From Argopecten irradians (taxonomy: Eukaryota > Mollusca > Bivalvia > Pectinida > Pectinidae), in the NCBI RefSeq assembly GCF_041381155.1, contig NC_091135.1, forward strand, positions 60,300,567-60,364,566: a DNA stretch of 64,000 nt, in the 5' to 3' direction. Below the pieces are notes generated by a model that was not told the DNA's origin, made no database searches, and saw only the letters and a program-made list of their open reading frames with translations. Shown here piece after piece: positions 48,754 through 59,595 of this stretch; the first letter of the stretch is position 1; each line of letters begins with the position of its first letter. The position numbers were made by a program, and so were the translations under genes.

Positions 48754-48960
48754 CCGTATTCGACCTAATAAGCGCGCACATCCCTATAAGCGCCCCTCCC
48801 CTTTTTTAGGCTTCAATTTCACTTACTTTGAATTAACTGCAGACTGAAAATATGAAAACTTTTCTTACCAATTTCTTTTGCAAATTGATTTATGGCTTAC
48901 TTTGTAGAATAATTTTATGAAATTTTTAAGCGCCCTGGGCGCTTATTGGGTCAAATACGG
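48754..48960. mobile_element. 207-bp MITE (CCGTATTCGACCTAATAAGCGC ends)
   Basis: Ends CCGTATTCGACCTAATAAGC and GCTTATTGGGTCAAATACGG, flanked by TA (48752-48753 and 48961-48962). The outermost CCGTATT matches the larger TA-flanked elements at 25318 and 43114, suggesting related transposases. Confidence 0.85.
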
Positions 48961-48962
48961 TA

Positions 48963-49571
48963 CCTCAGAACAATAGTATCATATAGATTCCTAATTGTAA
49001 GGATCAAAGAGCCATAAAATTTTACCTCTGTGAATTGCAAATTTAAAGCACTAAACAGTTAGCAGAATAAACGTCAAGCGTGCACATACAGTATAACTTG
49101 ACTGAAGTAGACGGTCAATATTCCTGGTCCGAAGTTTTCCCATCTGCTTCATCACCATAATTTTAGTTCCTGGTTAAAGTGACTCTGGAGAAAATTCATA
49201 TGATGCAAAAGGAGTTTTGTCACATAAGAATCTGGCAATGGGATCTTTAAATAATCTCAAGTTCGGCTTTGCCGACCAACAGTGGCATAAATTTTTATTA
49301 TAAATCAATAAGTCAGAAAAATTACCGTTTTTGACTAGACTTTTTCATGATTTTGGAGACTGATGAAAAATCAAAGCCATATATCTGGGTCTGAAAGACT
49401 CATTAAAAGCAAAAGTTTTCAATGTATTGTATGTATACCTGTACGAGCGAAGAAGTGAATAATTCTGGAGTTTGATCAGTTTAAAATGTTCAACTGCATG
49501 TACAGTATTTCAATACTTGGACCAAATGGATTTACATAGCCATGATATAAATGTACAAGATTGATCCTCAA
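48963..49571. other. no feature seen
   Basis: Intergenic sequence; no recognised gene or repeat. Confidence 0.45.
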
Positions 49572-49930
49572 ATTGACCCCTTTTGGCCCCGCCCCTCAGG
49601 CCCCTGTGGGTTAGCCCCATCATTTGTACAATTTTGAATCCCCACCCTATAAGGAAGCTACCATTGCATTATGAGTTCTATCCCATGCTTAGTTTCAGAG
49701 AAGAAGTCGTTTATATGGAAATAGCCAAATTGACCCCTTTTGGCTCAGGCCCCTGGGGGGTCAGCCCCATCATTTGTACAATTTTTAGTCAGTAACCCAT
49801 AAGGATAATACCAATTGAATTCCAAGCAGCGGTTATGGAGAAGAAGTGGATTGTTGACGGACGGACGCCGGACACCGGACGCCACAGTATGGCATAAGCT
49901 CGACTTGATCCTTCGGAAAAAATAATAATT
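49572..49930. mobile_element. 3' part of a modular element with ACGG tail
   Basis: Two ~165-bp core units (TTGACCCCTTTTGGC; GCCCCATCATTTGTACAATT) followed by GTTGACGGACGGACGCCGGA and a short hairpin (AAGCTCGACTTGATCCTTCGG). Inverse orientation to the copy at 46855. Confidence 0.78.
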
Positions 49931-50705
49931 CAGGACTGAATAGAATACCACAAAACACTTTATTTTTCAACAGATCAGTAATACACAGGGGTAAAATGGC
50001 ACACTTAATTAAAGCCAAGGTGATGATGTACATGTTTACAACTGTTGTAGTTACTGGCACACACTTTACCCTGGGACAGTAGGAAAACAATGTAAGTTAC
50101 CATGGTCATTACCCAAGGGAAACAGAATAACAAAGATCACAATGTATATAAGATAGTAATAACACAGGAAACAAAAATCCCCTTCACTTATATTTCTCCT
50201 CCAACTTTCTAATAATGACAAGATCTATGTCAATTCACAGCAGTAGCTATTTATCTCGGAAAGCATTAAAATATGATTACTATGTACGTTTATAGTAATC
50301 AATGACAATTAAATATCTTGTCTGGTAAATATCATTCCTTGCTAGCAGATCATTCTTTAATGCCCCATTATCTTACTTGCCTGCATATTTGATGAGGCAG
50401 GTCATGGTATTGATTTATTTTCTTTTAAAAACAAACATTTTATCAGTATCTGATTATCATTCATAAGCTTTATCCTCACCCAAATTACCAACCAACACCA
50501 ATGAATCAAGATTACATTGAATAAAATTTAGTTGCATTTTTTTTTCTGGAGTATAGATGTCTAGGTCAAAGTGTTGTAAGGTTATGACTAGGAACGTATA
50601 TCTCCCACTCACATTACATATACATAGTTTTTTCTCCAGCACTGATGTTTTGATATCCTTACAGACTCTGTTTTAGGCTGTGCTATTATAATAAAGGGAA
50701 AATCA
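49931..50705. other. no feature seen
   Basis: Intergenic AT-rich sequence between repeat elements; may include the distal 3' UTR of the GMP reductase transcript. No coding signal. Confidence 0.4.
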
Positions 50706-51056
50706 AAGATGCTCAACTGCTGATAAATAGTATTTTTTCATTATCAAAAACAGTAACAGACGATTTGGTATTTTTCTTCAGTTACAAATGTAACTATTTG
50801 TTACTTAATTTACACCATTACTACCATTGAAAAGTTTGAGCTTCTAATTCTATTTGAAGTTAAAAATATAAAAAAATATTAATTGCATCCTGAAAATTTC
50901 TGTGGCACTATACCCGATATGGAATGAAGTTCTGATTGCGCATGCACCAAAGGCAAAATAAATTATTTTATATTATTTTTTGTGTTAATTAGACATATAT
51001 ATACTATTGTTCAAGTGATGAATATCATTTATGCTGTATCAGCGGTGGAGCATCTG
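50706..51056. mobile_element. ~350-bp MITE, copy 2
   Basis: Ends AAGATGCTCAACTGCTGATA and ATCAGCGGTGGAGCATCTG, with an interior homologous to 42051-42408 (TTTGGTATTTTTCTTCAGTT; GCACCAAAGGCAAAATAAAT). Same orientation as copy 1. Confidence 0.85.
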
Positions 51057-52035
51057 TAAGTGTAACCTATCACCACATACCTGAGTAATGTCATACAACC
51101 CAGAACCACACTAGACACACAACGACCGGCAAACAAACATAAATTAATTGGGGTATATACATCACTTCACCATTTAGTAAGTAGTAAGATATTTTTACAA
51201 CATATGAAGTTTGCATATTCAAAATAAAGCTTTCTTAAAATGCGCAAGGAATACTTGAATCAACCTGAAACCTGTGAACAATTATATAATACTAATACTG
51301 TATAATTTCAACCAAATCTTTTTTTGCACCATAATACTTTGCACTAGGTCATTTGAATTGTTGAAGAGTCATTAGAAAGTCATGCTTGTTGTTTACATGC
51401 AGAGTTGGCAATATACACTAAACTGATTACTTTTTAAAGAGCTAGAACTGTTGCCTGGGTGGGCGACTAATACTGCCCCCGCTGCACAAATTTAGTAATA
51501 ACTCCTTTAATAGTGGACATTATGTATGCAGAAATCACAAGTACCTCAGTACTAACTTGGACTTAACTTTATGGGAATTCACTGTATGTACATTGTATTT
51601 ATAAATTACTTTAGTTTCAAAAGCATGCAGCATATTTTTAAGAAACACTTGACAATCTACTCCCTGGAGTTGCGTAAACAAAAGTTATTACTATACAATA
51701 ACGGTAACAACCAAAATTGGACAGTGACTTTACAACAGTAAGAAGATTGATTCCAGCTTCATGTAAAACATTTCAAAAGACAGTACAAAACATTCTAAAC
51801 CTTGCAGCAGATAAACATCTTAATACTGAAAATATAATTGTAAAAAAAGTTTCAAAAACCTCCATAAAATACATATGGATTTCAAAATTACTTTGATTTC
51901 TTACATTAACAGTGTATATCTTTGCTAACTCAAAAAAGAGATTCATTAAATTTAAAAGCTTTACAAATTCCACATTCAACTGTGAGACCAACAATCAACT
52001 GAGACCAAGATTTATCACAGATTATCACTGATCCA
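51057..52035. other. GMP reductase 3' flank
   Basis: Sequence downstream of the GMP reductase stop codon on the minus strand, expected to contain its 3' UTR. No other gene seen. Confidence 0.5.
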
Positions 52036-52234
52036 TCAATGCTCCTTAGTGAATGCACTGAACACTTCGTTAAGCTGCTGGGTTACTCGTATAAATGTTG
52101 TCCTCCGACTCAACTCCTTCAGCTTGCCAGCGCCGACATACGTACACGTTGACCTCACACCTCCAAGGATATCCAAGATGGTGACCTCTACATCTCCTCT
52201 ATACTCTATTTGTACCGTCTTTCCCTCTGAAGCC
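52036..52234 (-). CDS. GMPR: GMP reductase last exon
   Basis: TTTCTAG|GGCTTC to the TGA at 52038-52036. Encodes [40 protein letters not shown] and [20 protein letters not shown], ending FTKEH. Confidence 0.94.
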
Positions 52235-53372
52235 CTAGAAATAGAGTAATTAACCGAAGCTGTAAAATCTACCTTTAATTTATCAGAGATGACCTGAAGT
52301 GATATTTAAAAAGTTAATTATATCACTAAACTTTTGTTTTTGTAATAATTTTGATTATAAAACCAATTTATAACTTACCAGTAATGATAATATTATACAA
52401 TGAAAAGCTTAATTGTAACTAAGGCTTGTCATATAAAGGGAGATTCCCTCTAAAATATCAAGAGGGTTTGGGTTTAGTTAGATTAACATCCTATCACCGG
52501 TAATAGCCAGGGTCATGTAAGGACAGAGGAAAACCACCGACCTGCTGTCAGTACCTGGCAACTGCCCCCACTTGGGATCAAAACTCGCACCCCAGAGGTG
52601 AAGGACTTGTGGCCATCAGTTGAGACAAATAAACCACTCAACCACCATGGCCCCAAGCTCAAATACCACATGTTGTATGATCAGTTTGTATTACCTTTGA
52701 CCTAAGATGTGTTTGTCACTAAATTGGTAGAGGTTGGTAGCAATACTAAAATATAGTTATTTCAAGTTTTATAAGGAGTTCAGTTAGTACATACGTCCAA
52801 TTCAGGGCCATATGAGAGATATTCTCTACTTGGAGATACTTTGCTCTTTAGTACATTTTTCGTACAAATGCTAGTTCTGCTGAAGTAGTACATTTTCATT
52901 TTGAGGAGTGGAACCAGTGTCATGAGGAAGAATATTGTAAAACACCTGAAGAAATCACATATTTGCAGTGATATGACTTCGTGATTTAAAGTTATAAGGT
53001 TGTGATGTACCTATGCCTGGCACTTTTTTGTGCAGTTTATTTTCACAATTTTCTGCTTTCAACGGATGACGGACGACGCACCATGATGTAAGTTCACCTC
53101 CTAAGTGAGCCAATAACTGTACTCGGCTAACCCCACAACCCCCCTTCCCCAAAGGCCAATCAACAATACCTGTACTCTGCTACCCCTCCAGAATGTTTCT
53201 TCATGGCAGTAGCTGAGCTCATTCCATAAAACAGTTTGAACTTCTTTCCATTCTTTTCCACAATCTCCCCACCAGATTCAGTGTGCCCAGCAAACATACC
53301 ACCCAGCATAACAAAATCTGCTCCAGCTCCAAACGCCTTGGACACATCTCCCGGACATGTACATCCACCGTC
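52036..53372 (-). CDS. GMPR: GMP reductase, last two exons
   Basis: GMP reductase deaminates GMP to IMP with NADPH, returning guanine nucleotides to the adenylate branch; it is a cytosolic homotetramer of the IMPDH/GMPR TIM-barrel family. Exons 53372-53170 and 52234-52036 join in frame to the C-terminal 133 residues. They show [58 protein letters not shown], then [50 protein letters not shown] and a stop. The full enzyme is about 345 aa. The N-terminal two-thirds, including the catalytic Cys loop, is not found in the window and should lie to the right. GMPR is preferred over IMPDH because of the exact [16 protein letters not shown] and C-terminal pattern. Confidence 0.94.
52466..52654 (-). 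mobile_element. V-domain SINE in GMPR intron
   Basis: On the minus strand a tRNA-like head GGGGCCATGGTGGTTGAGTG (A box TGGTTGAGTGG) with a B box near GAGTTTTGATCCC is followed by GGTCGGTGGTTTTCCTCTGT, the conserved V-domain of mollusc/vertebrate V-SINEs (RUDI-like). The 3' end fades into intron sequence near 52466. Confidence 0.72.
53170..53372 (-). CDS. GMPR: GMP reductase penultimate exon
   Basis: TTAATAG|GACGGT to TACAG|GTATTG, 203 nt. Encodes [10 protein letters not shown] through GGVAEY plus two bases of Arg. It contains the glycine-rich phosphate-binding segment DGG and FVMLGG, and the YGMSS loop. Confidence 0.95.
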
Positions 53373-53966
53373 CTATTAACAGTACACACAATAAATACAA
53401 CAAGGTGGGTATGCATGACACTAAATATGTGTAGCTATTAAATAAGGGAGATAACTCCTGTAGATATTCAATCAATATCTCCTATGGTCATATGATTAAT
53501 AAAAGATATAAAACTTTCTAGAATATTATTATTTTTAAACATACATGTTTGTAAACATGTTGATTATAAGTAGGGATCTAGAATGGTTGATTTCCACAAA
53601 GTTCTGGTTGTTTATTTGTTTACTGTTTTTATTTAGATATTTCTAGAAGTAGAAGGTTCACCAATATTCTTAAATTAGGGTTTAGCTATCTAAGCTGTGA
53701 AGAACTAGTTTACACATTATCAAGAATTGTAAAGCCATATTATATTTTATTGGGAGATCTATTGTGACTTTATATGTATATTGTTACAACGCATTGTGTG
53801 AATTTATTCATATTGCCTGTAACTTTACAAATTATCTGTGACATTCATTTCCTCGTGGAGTTGTGAACATTATCAATTCAGAACCTGAATGGATTAAGGA
53901 CATTCGCATACAGATAAGTAACACTTTAAATTCCTGTATTACTCTTGTACCACCACCAATTACTTA
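53373..53966. other. GMPR: GMPR intron, no feature seen
   Basis: AT-rich intron sequence upstream of the penultimate exon. No further GMPR exon recognised here or further right on the minus strand. Confidence 0.55.
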
Positions 53967-54329
53967 AAGATGCTCCACCACCAACAGAGCATAAATGATA
54001 CTCATCATTTGAACAATACTTGGTGTTTAACCATGTATATATATCTAATTAACACAAAAAATAATATAAGATCATTTATTTTTGCTTTGGGCCCAAGCAC
54101 AATCAGTACTTCATTCCATATAAGACATAGTGCCAGGAAATTTTTTGGGGATGCAATTTTTAGTTTTAATATTTTTAGTATATTTATCTAAGTAAAATTA
54201 GAATCTCCAACTTTTCAATGGTGGTAATGGTGTAAACTGAGTAACTTTTATAACTGAAGAAAAATTCATATTTCTCTGCTCATGTTTTTGATAGAGAAAA
54301 AATATCATTTATCAACGGGAAAACATCTT
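53967..54329. mobile_element. ~360-bp MITE, copy 3 (inverted)
   Basis: Reverse orientation of copies 1 and 2: AAGATGCTCCACCACCAACA, GTACTTCATTCCATATAAGA and AACATCTT. Flanks read TTAA on both sides (53964-53967, 54329-54332), the best evidence for a TTAA target site. Confidence 0.83.
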
Positions 54330-54344
54330 TAAGATAATGTAAAC

Positions 54345-54520
54345 CATTCGTCAGGGTTATCAAATCTTCCGTATATCAACAAACCAGAAAGAAATAAAAT
54401 GTACCAATTTTATCAATACAAATATATAATACTTTGTCTACTTGTACAACAAAGTGTCTATCAATTCGTTATTTATCTATCGCGATACGGAAGATTTCTA
54501 CCTGCTGGTTGCTGGGTGAT
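54345..54520. repeat. dispersed repeat / short TIR element
   Basis: Left ATTCGTCAGGGTTATCAAAT with CTTCCGTAT and right ATACGGAAGATTTCTACC are partly inverted. The left half is shared with 33757-33850. Family unknown. Confidence 0.5.
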
Positions 54521-54964
54521 GGCCGACACAATAGGGACCTATTTTTGTCAGAGGGGCTGTTTGGCTTATTACGAAAATTAAGGTAATTCCAAATAAATGT
54601 TGAGCAGCAGCCGCTTGTGAGATCGTGTTTAAGCTGAAAACTTCTTGCTGTTACATCGGTTTTAAGTCTTTAAGCTCTTGGTCATGGAAAGTTGCGAACA
54701 CCTGGTTACATAGAATAACGTTATGTTTTCAACAGTACCGCACAAAAAATTTCGGGTAAGTTGAATCGCTAAAATAATTTGTAACAAGGGCCCAATGGGC
54801 CCGAATCGATATATATCGCTCACTTGCAACCTGGTCATACTTAAAGTAAATAAGAATTTATATCATCCCTAAGCACATTAGAGGTCTCTTTGCCTCTTGG
54901 TTATTAAAAAGAAGTCATTTAAAGATTTAAGCCTATTTGACCCCTGTGACCTTGAATGAAGGTC

Positions 54965-55498
54965 TCCACAGCATTTGATTGAAATTGTACAACCATTTTT
55001 ATATCAGCCTGAAAATGAGAGATATCCACTAAGGATGACAAGATATTTTAATATTCCTATGTGCAGAACTGCAAGTTACTATACTAGTTTTTTTCCAAGT
55101 ACCTTTAGAGAATTTAATTCTTTCGCTTTAAACTTTGACTTATCGAATGTTAATACTGTTGCACAATTTAAAACACTCCTTTTTAACATTAATAAAATGG
55201 AACCTGATATAACAAATACCTTTATAAACAAAGGTTCTCGAATCATAAATATTACTCTGTGCCAGCTCAGAAATTCCTCTAGCAATCTAAATTCTGACCT
55301 ATTTCGCGATCATTTGAGAGATTCTCCAATTTGTTCTTGTGGCCTTGGTAATGAAACAGCCGAACACTATCTTTTCATATGTCCTTTATTTAATGAACAA
55401 AGATCATCACTCAGAACCAAAATACATAACTCTAATATCCCCCACTCGCATTTTAACGCAAAAACTCTACTGCACGGCTGTGACAATTGTGATGAAGA
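54965..55498 (+). mobile_element. LINE RT C-terminal fragment with Cys-His motif
   Basis: Open frame on the plus strand, 54975 onwards, reading FLYQPENERYPLRMTRYFNI, a middle with FREFNSFALNFDLSNVNTVA, and SPICSCGLGNETAEHYLFIC followed by PLFNEQRSSLR. The C-x-C-x(8)-H-x(4)-C pattern and flanking text are the usual zinc-knuckle-like end of non-LTR RT proteins. The frame is cut at about 55499 by the next element and seems to resume at about 57595 (KYIYCNAYEIMK). Confidence 0.75.
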
Positions 55499-57594
55499 AA
55501 ACAAGAGGCCCAGAGGGCCTGTATCGCTCACCTGGTTTGTAATGCCAAGTAATGTTCTGAATACAGGTTCATTGTTTCTTTTCTGAAGGAATTTTAATAT
55601 TAACCTCTAAATCCCCTATTAGACCCCACCCCTCCTGCCCCCAGGGGGTCAGAGCCAAAATTTATACAAGTTCTGTTCCCCTTCCTCCAAGGATGTTTGT
55701 GGCCAAATTTGGTTACAATCCATACAGAACTCTATGACTAGTAGCGATTTAAAGAATTTACCTCTATTTCCCCTATTGGGCCCCGCCCCTCCTGCCCCCC
55801 GGGACCAGAGCCAAAATTTATACAAACTCAGTTCTTATTCTCCCAAGGATATTTCTGGCCAAATTTGGTTACATTCCATGCGGAACTCTGTGACTAGTAG
55901 CGATTTAAAGGATTTACCTCTATTTCCCCTATTAGGCTCCGCCCCTCCAGCCCCTGGGGGGCCAGAGCCAAAATTTTATACAAGTTCTGTTCCCCTTCCC
56001 CCAAGGATGTTTGTGGCCAAATTTTGGTACATTCCATTCACAACTCTATGACTAGTAGCGATTTAAAGGATTTACCTCTATTTCCCCTATTGGGCCCCGC
56101 CCCTCCTGCCCCTGGGTGATCAGAGCCAAAATTTATACAAGTACTGTTCCCCTTCCCCAAAGGTGTTTGTGTCTGATTTTGGTTACATTCCATGCCAAAC
56201 TCTAGGACAAGTAGCGATTTAAAGGATTTACCTCTATTTCCCCTATTGGGCCCTGCCCCTCCTGCCCCCGGGGATCAGAGCCAAAATTTATACAAGTTCT
56301 GTTCCCCTTCCCCCAAGGATGTTTGTGGCCAAATTTGGTTACATTTCATTCAGAACTCTATGACAAGTAGCGATTTAAAGGATTTACCTCTATTTCCCCT
56401 ATTGGGCCCCGCCCCTCCTGCCCCCGGGGGGCCAGAGCCAAAATTTATACAAGTTCTGTTCCCCTTCCCCCAAGGATGTTTGTGGCCAAATTTGGTTCTA
56501 ATCCATGCAGGACTCTATGACTAGTAGCGATTTAAAGGATTTACCTCTACTTCCCCTATTGGGCCCCGCCCCTCCTGCCCCTGGGGATCAGAGCCAAAAT
56601 TTATACAAGTTCTGTTCCCCTTCCCCCAAGGATGTTTGTGGCCAAATTTGGTTACATTTCATTCAGAACTCTATGACAAGTAGCGATTTAAAGGATTTAC
56701 CTCTATTTCCCCTATTGGGCCCCGCCCCTCCTGCCCCGGGGGGCCAGAGCCAAAATTTATACAAGTTCTGTTCCCCTTCCCCCAAGGATGTTTGTGGCCA
56801 AATTTGGTTCCAATCCATGCAGAACTCTATGACTAGTAGCGATTTAAAGGATTTACCTCTATTTCCCCTATTGGGCCCTGCCCCTCCTGCCCCTGGGGGA
56901 TCAGAGCCAAAATTTATACAAGTTCTGTTCCCCTTCCCCCCAAGGATGTTTGTGGCTGATTTTGGTTACAATCCATGCCAAAACTCTAGGACAAGTAGCG
57001 ATTTAAAGGATTTACCTCTATTCCCCTATTGGGCCCCGCCCCTCCTGCCCCTGGGGGGTCAGAGCCAAAATTTATACAAGTTCTGTTCCCCCTCCCCAAA
57101 GGATGTTTGTGGCCAAATTTGGTTCCAATCCATGCAGAACTCTATGACTAGTAGCGATTTAAAGGATTTACCTCTATTTCCCCTATTGGGCCCCGCCCCT
57201 CCTGCCCCTGGGGGATCAGAGCCAAAATTTATACAAGTTCTGTTCCCCTTCCCCCAAGGATGTATGTGGCTGATTTTGGTTACAATCCATGCCAAACTCT
57301 AGGACAAGTAGCGATTTAAAGGATTTACCTTTATTTCCCCTATTGGGGCCCGTCCCTCCTGCCCCTGGGGGGTCAGAGCCAAAATTTATACAAGTTCTGT
57401 TCCCCCTCCCCCAAGGATGTTTGTGGCCAAATTTGGTTACAATCCATGCAGAACTCTAGGACAAGTAGCGATTTATAGGAAATTGTTGACGGACGGACGG
57501 ACGACGGACGACGGACGACGGACGCGACGGTCGAACGACGGTCGCCGCGCGCCATGACATAAGCTCAACCGGCCCCTTCGGGCCAGGTGAGCTA
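55499..57594. mobile_element. modular element, ~157-bp core, complete
   Basis: Starts AACAAGAGGCCCAGAGGGCC and GTATCGCTCACCTGG. About twelve core units (TAGCGATTTAAAGGATTTAC; CCTATTGGGCCCCGCCCCTC; GAGCCAAAATTTATACAAGT). The tail is GACGGACGGACGGACGACGG (57487 on) and the end hairpin CCGGCCCCTTCGGGCCAGG then TGAGCTAA. Long frames inside it (up to 265 codons at 56505) come from the regular period and are not genes. Confidence 0.85.
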
Positions 57595-59595
57595 AAAATA
57601 CATATTTATTGCAATGCATATGAAATAATGAAAATAAAAGATTTTTTTTAGATGTTTTCTACTATGATAGGTTGGGGGTCAAGGTACTATACCATTTTCT
57701 TTTGCCTGTTGCCAAAATCCAACATATGTATTTGCAATACAAATTTGTTGAAATGAAATGTAGCCTTTGATCCCAGCATACCACAGGCCCAATATCAGGT
57801 CCCTATGCCTTTTGGTTTTTAAGAAGAAGTCTTTTGAAGTTTTTAGTCTATTTGACCCCTGTGACCTTGAATGAAAGTCAAGGTCATTCATTTGAACAAA
57901 CTTTGTAGTGCTTCATCCCAACATGTCACATGCCCAATATCAGGTCTCTAGCCCTCTTGGTTATTAAGAAGTTGTTTTAAGATTTTAGCCTTTCTGACCC
58001 CTTTGACCTTGAATGATGTCAAGGTCATTCATTCGAACAAACTTGGTAGCCCTTGATCCCAGCGTGCCATAGGCCCAATATCAGGTCCCTAGACTGTTTG
58101 GGTATTAAGAAGAAGTCTTTTAAAGATTTTAGCCTATTTGACCCCTGTGACCTTGAATGAACGTCATTCATTTGAACAAACTTTTGGCTTCATCCCAACA
58201 TGTCCCATGTGTAATATCAGGTCTCTAGCCCTCTTGGTTATTAAAAAGAAGTTGTTTAAAGATTTTAGCCTATTTGACCCCTGTAACCTTGAATGAAGGT
58301 CAATGTCATTCATTTGAACAAACTTTGTAGCCCTTGATCCCAGTATTCACAGGCCAAATATCAGGTCCCTAGACTGTTTGGGTATTAAGAAGAAGTCTTT
58401 TAAAGATTTTAGCCTATTTGACCCCTGTGACCTTGAATGAAAGTCAAGGTCATTCATTTGAAAAAACCTGGTAGCCCTTGAGCCCAGCATGCCACAGGCC
58501 CAGGTCTCTAGGCTTTTTAGTTATTAAGAAGTCGTTTAAAGATTTTAGCCTTTATGCACCTGTGACCTTGAATGAAGGTCAAGGTCATTCATTTGAACAA
58601 ACTTGGTAAAGGTCCCTAGGCTGTTTGGTTATTAAGAAGACGTCATTTAAAGATTTTAGCCTTTTTAACCCGTGACCTTGAATGAAGGTCAATGTCATTC
58701 ATTTGAACAAACTTGGTAGCCCTTCATTCCAGCATGCCACAGGCCCACTATCAGGTCCCTAGGCTCTTTTGTTATGAAGAAGAAGTTGTTTTAAGATTTT
58801 AGCCTTTTTGACCCCTGTGACCTTGAATGAAGGTCAAGGTCATTCATTTGAACAAACTTGGTAGCCCTCTATCCCAGTATGTCACAGGCCTAATATCAGG
58901 TTCCTAGCCCTCTTGGTTATTAAAAAGAAGTTGTTTAAAGATTTTAACCTATTTGACCCCTGTGACCTTGAATGAAGGTCAAGGTCATTCATTTGGACAA
59001 TCTTGGTAGTCCTTCATCCAAGCATATTACATGCCAAGTATCGGGTCTCTAGGCCTCTTGGTTATGAAACAGAAGTTGTTTAAAGATTTCAGCCTATTTG
59101 ACCCCTGTGACCTTGAATGAAGGTCAAGGTCATTCAATTGAACAAACTTGGTAGCCCTTCATCCCAGCATGTCACAGGTCCAATTTCAGGTCTTTAGGCC
59201 TCTTGGTTATTTAGAAGAAATTTGTTAAAGATTTTCACCTTTTTGACCCCTGTGACCTTGAATGAAGGTCAAGGTCATTCATTTGAACAAACTTGGTAGC
59301 TCTTCATCCCAGCATGCTATAAGTCAAATTTCAGGACTCTAGGTCTCCAAGTTTTGGAGAAGAAGTTGTTTAAATGGAAAAGTTGACGCCGACGGACGGA
59401 CGGACGGACGACGGACGGACGACGGACGCTGCACCATAGCATAAGCTCACTTGCCCTTCGGGCAGGTGAGCTAATAACCCAAAATCTGGGCTATAAATCA
59501 CATGATCAGCCACATGACTTCCGGTACTTTGTTGATATACTGCTGATCAGTGCACATGGACAGTCAAACGCTGACGGTAGGGTTTTAAAGTGTTA

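Larger units (their letters stand above)
54781..59473. mobile_element. modular element (CCTTGAATGAAGGTCAAGGT core), interrupted
   Basis: Opening end ACAAGGGCCCAATGGGCCCG with ATATATCGCTCACTTG at about 54783-54830 and the first core part to about 54964. The core resumes at about 57680 and runs as roughly twelve ~155-bp units (CCCCTGTGACCTTGAATGAA; GGTCAAGGTCATTCATTTG; TTGGTTATTAAGAAG) to 59385. Then comes an ACGG-rich tail (GACGGACGGACGGACGACGG) and hairpin CTTGCCCTTCGGGCAGGTGAGCTAAT ending at about 59473. A LINE fragment and a second modular element interrupt it. Pearl/HINE-like by structure. Confidence 0.78.

Noticed and set aside
56505-57302. 265-codon proline-rich frame
   Set aside because: The frame spans five units of a ~157-bp mobile-element core with unit-to-unit frame changes; no gene evidence.
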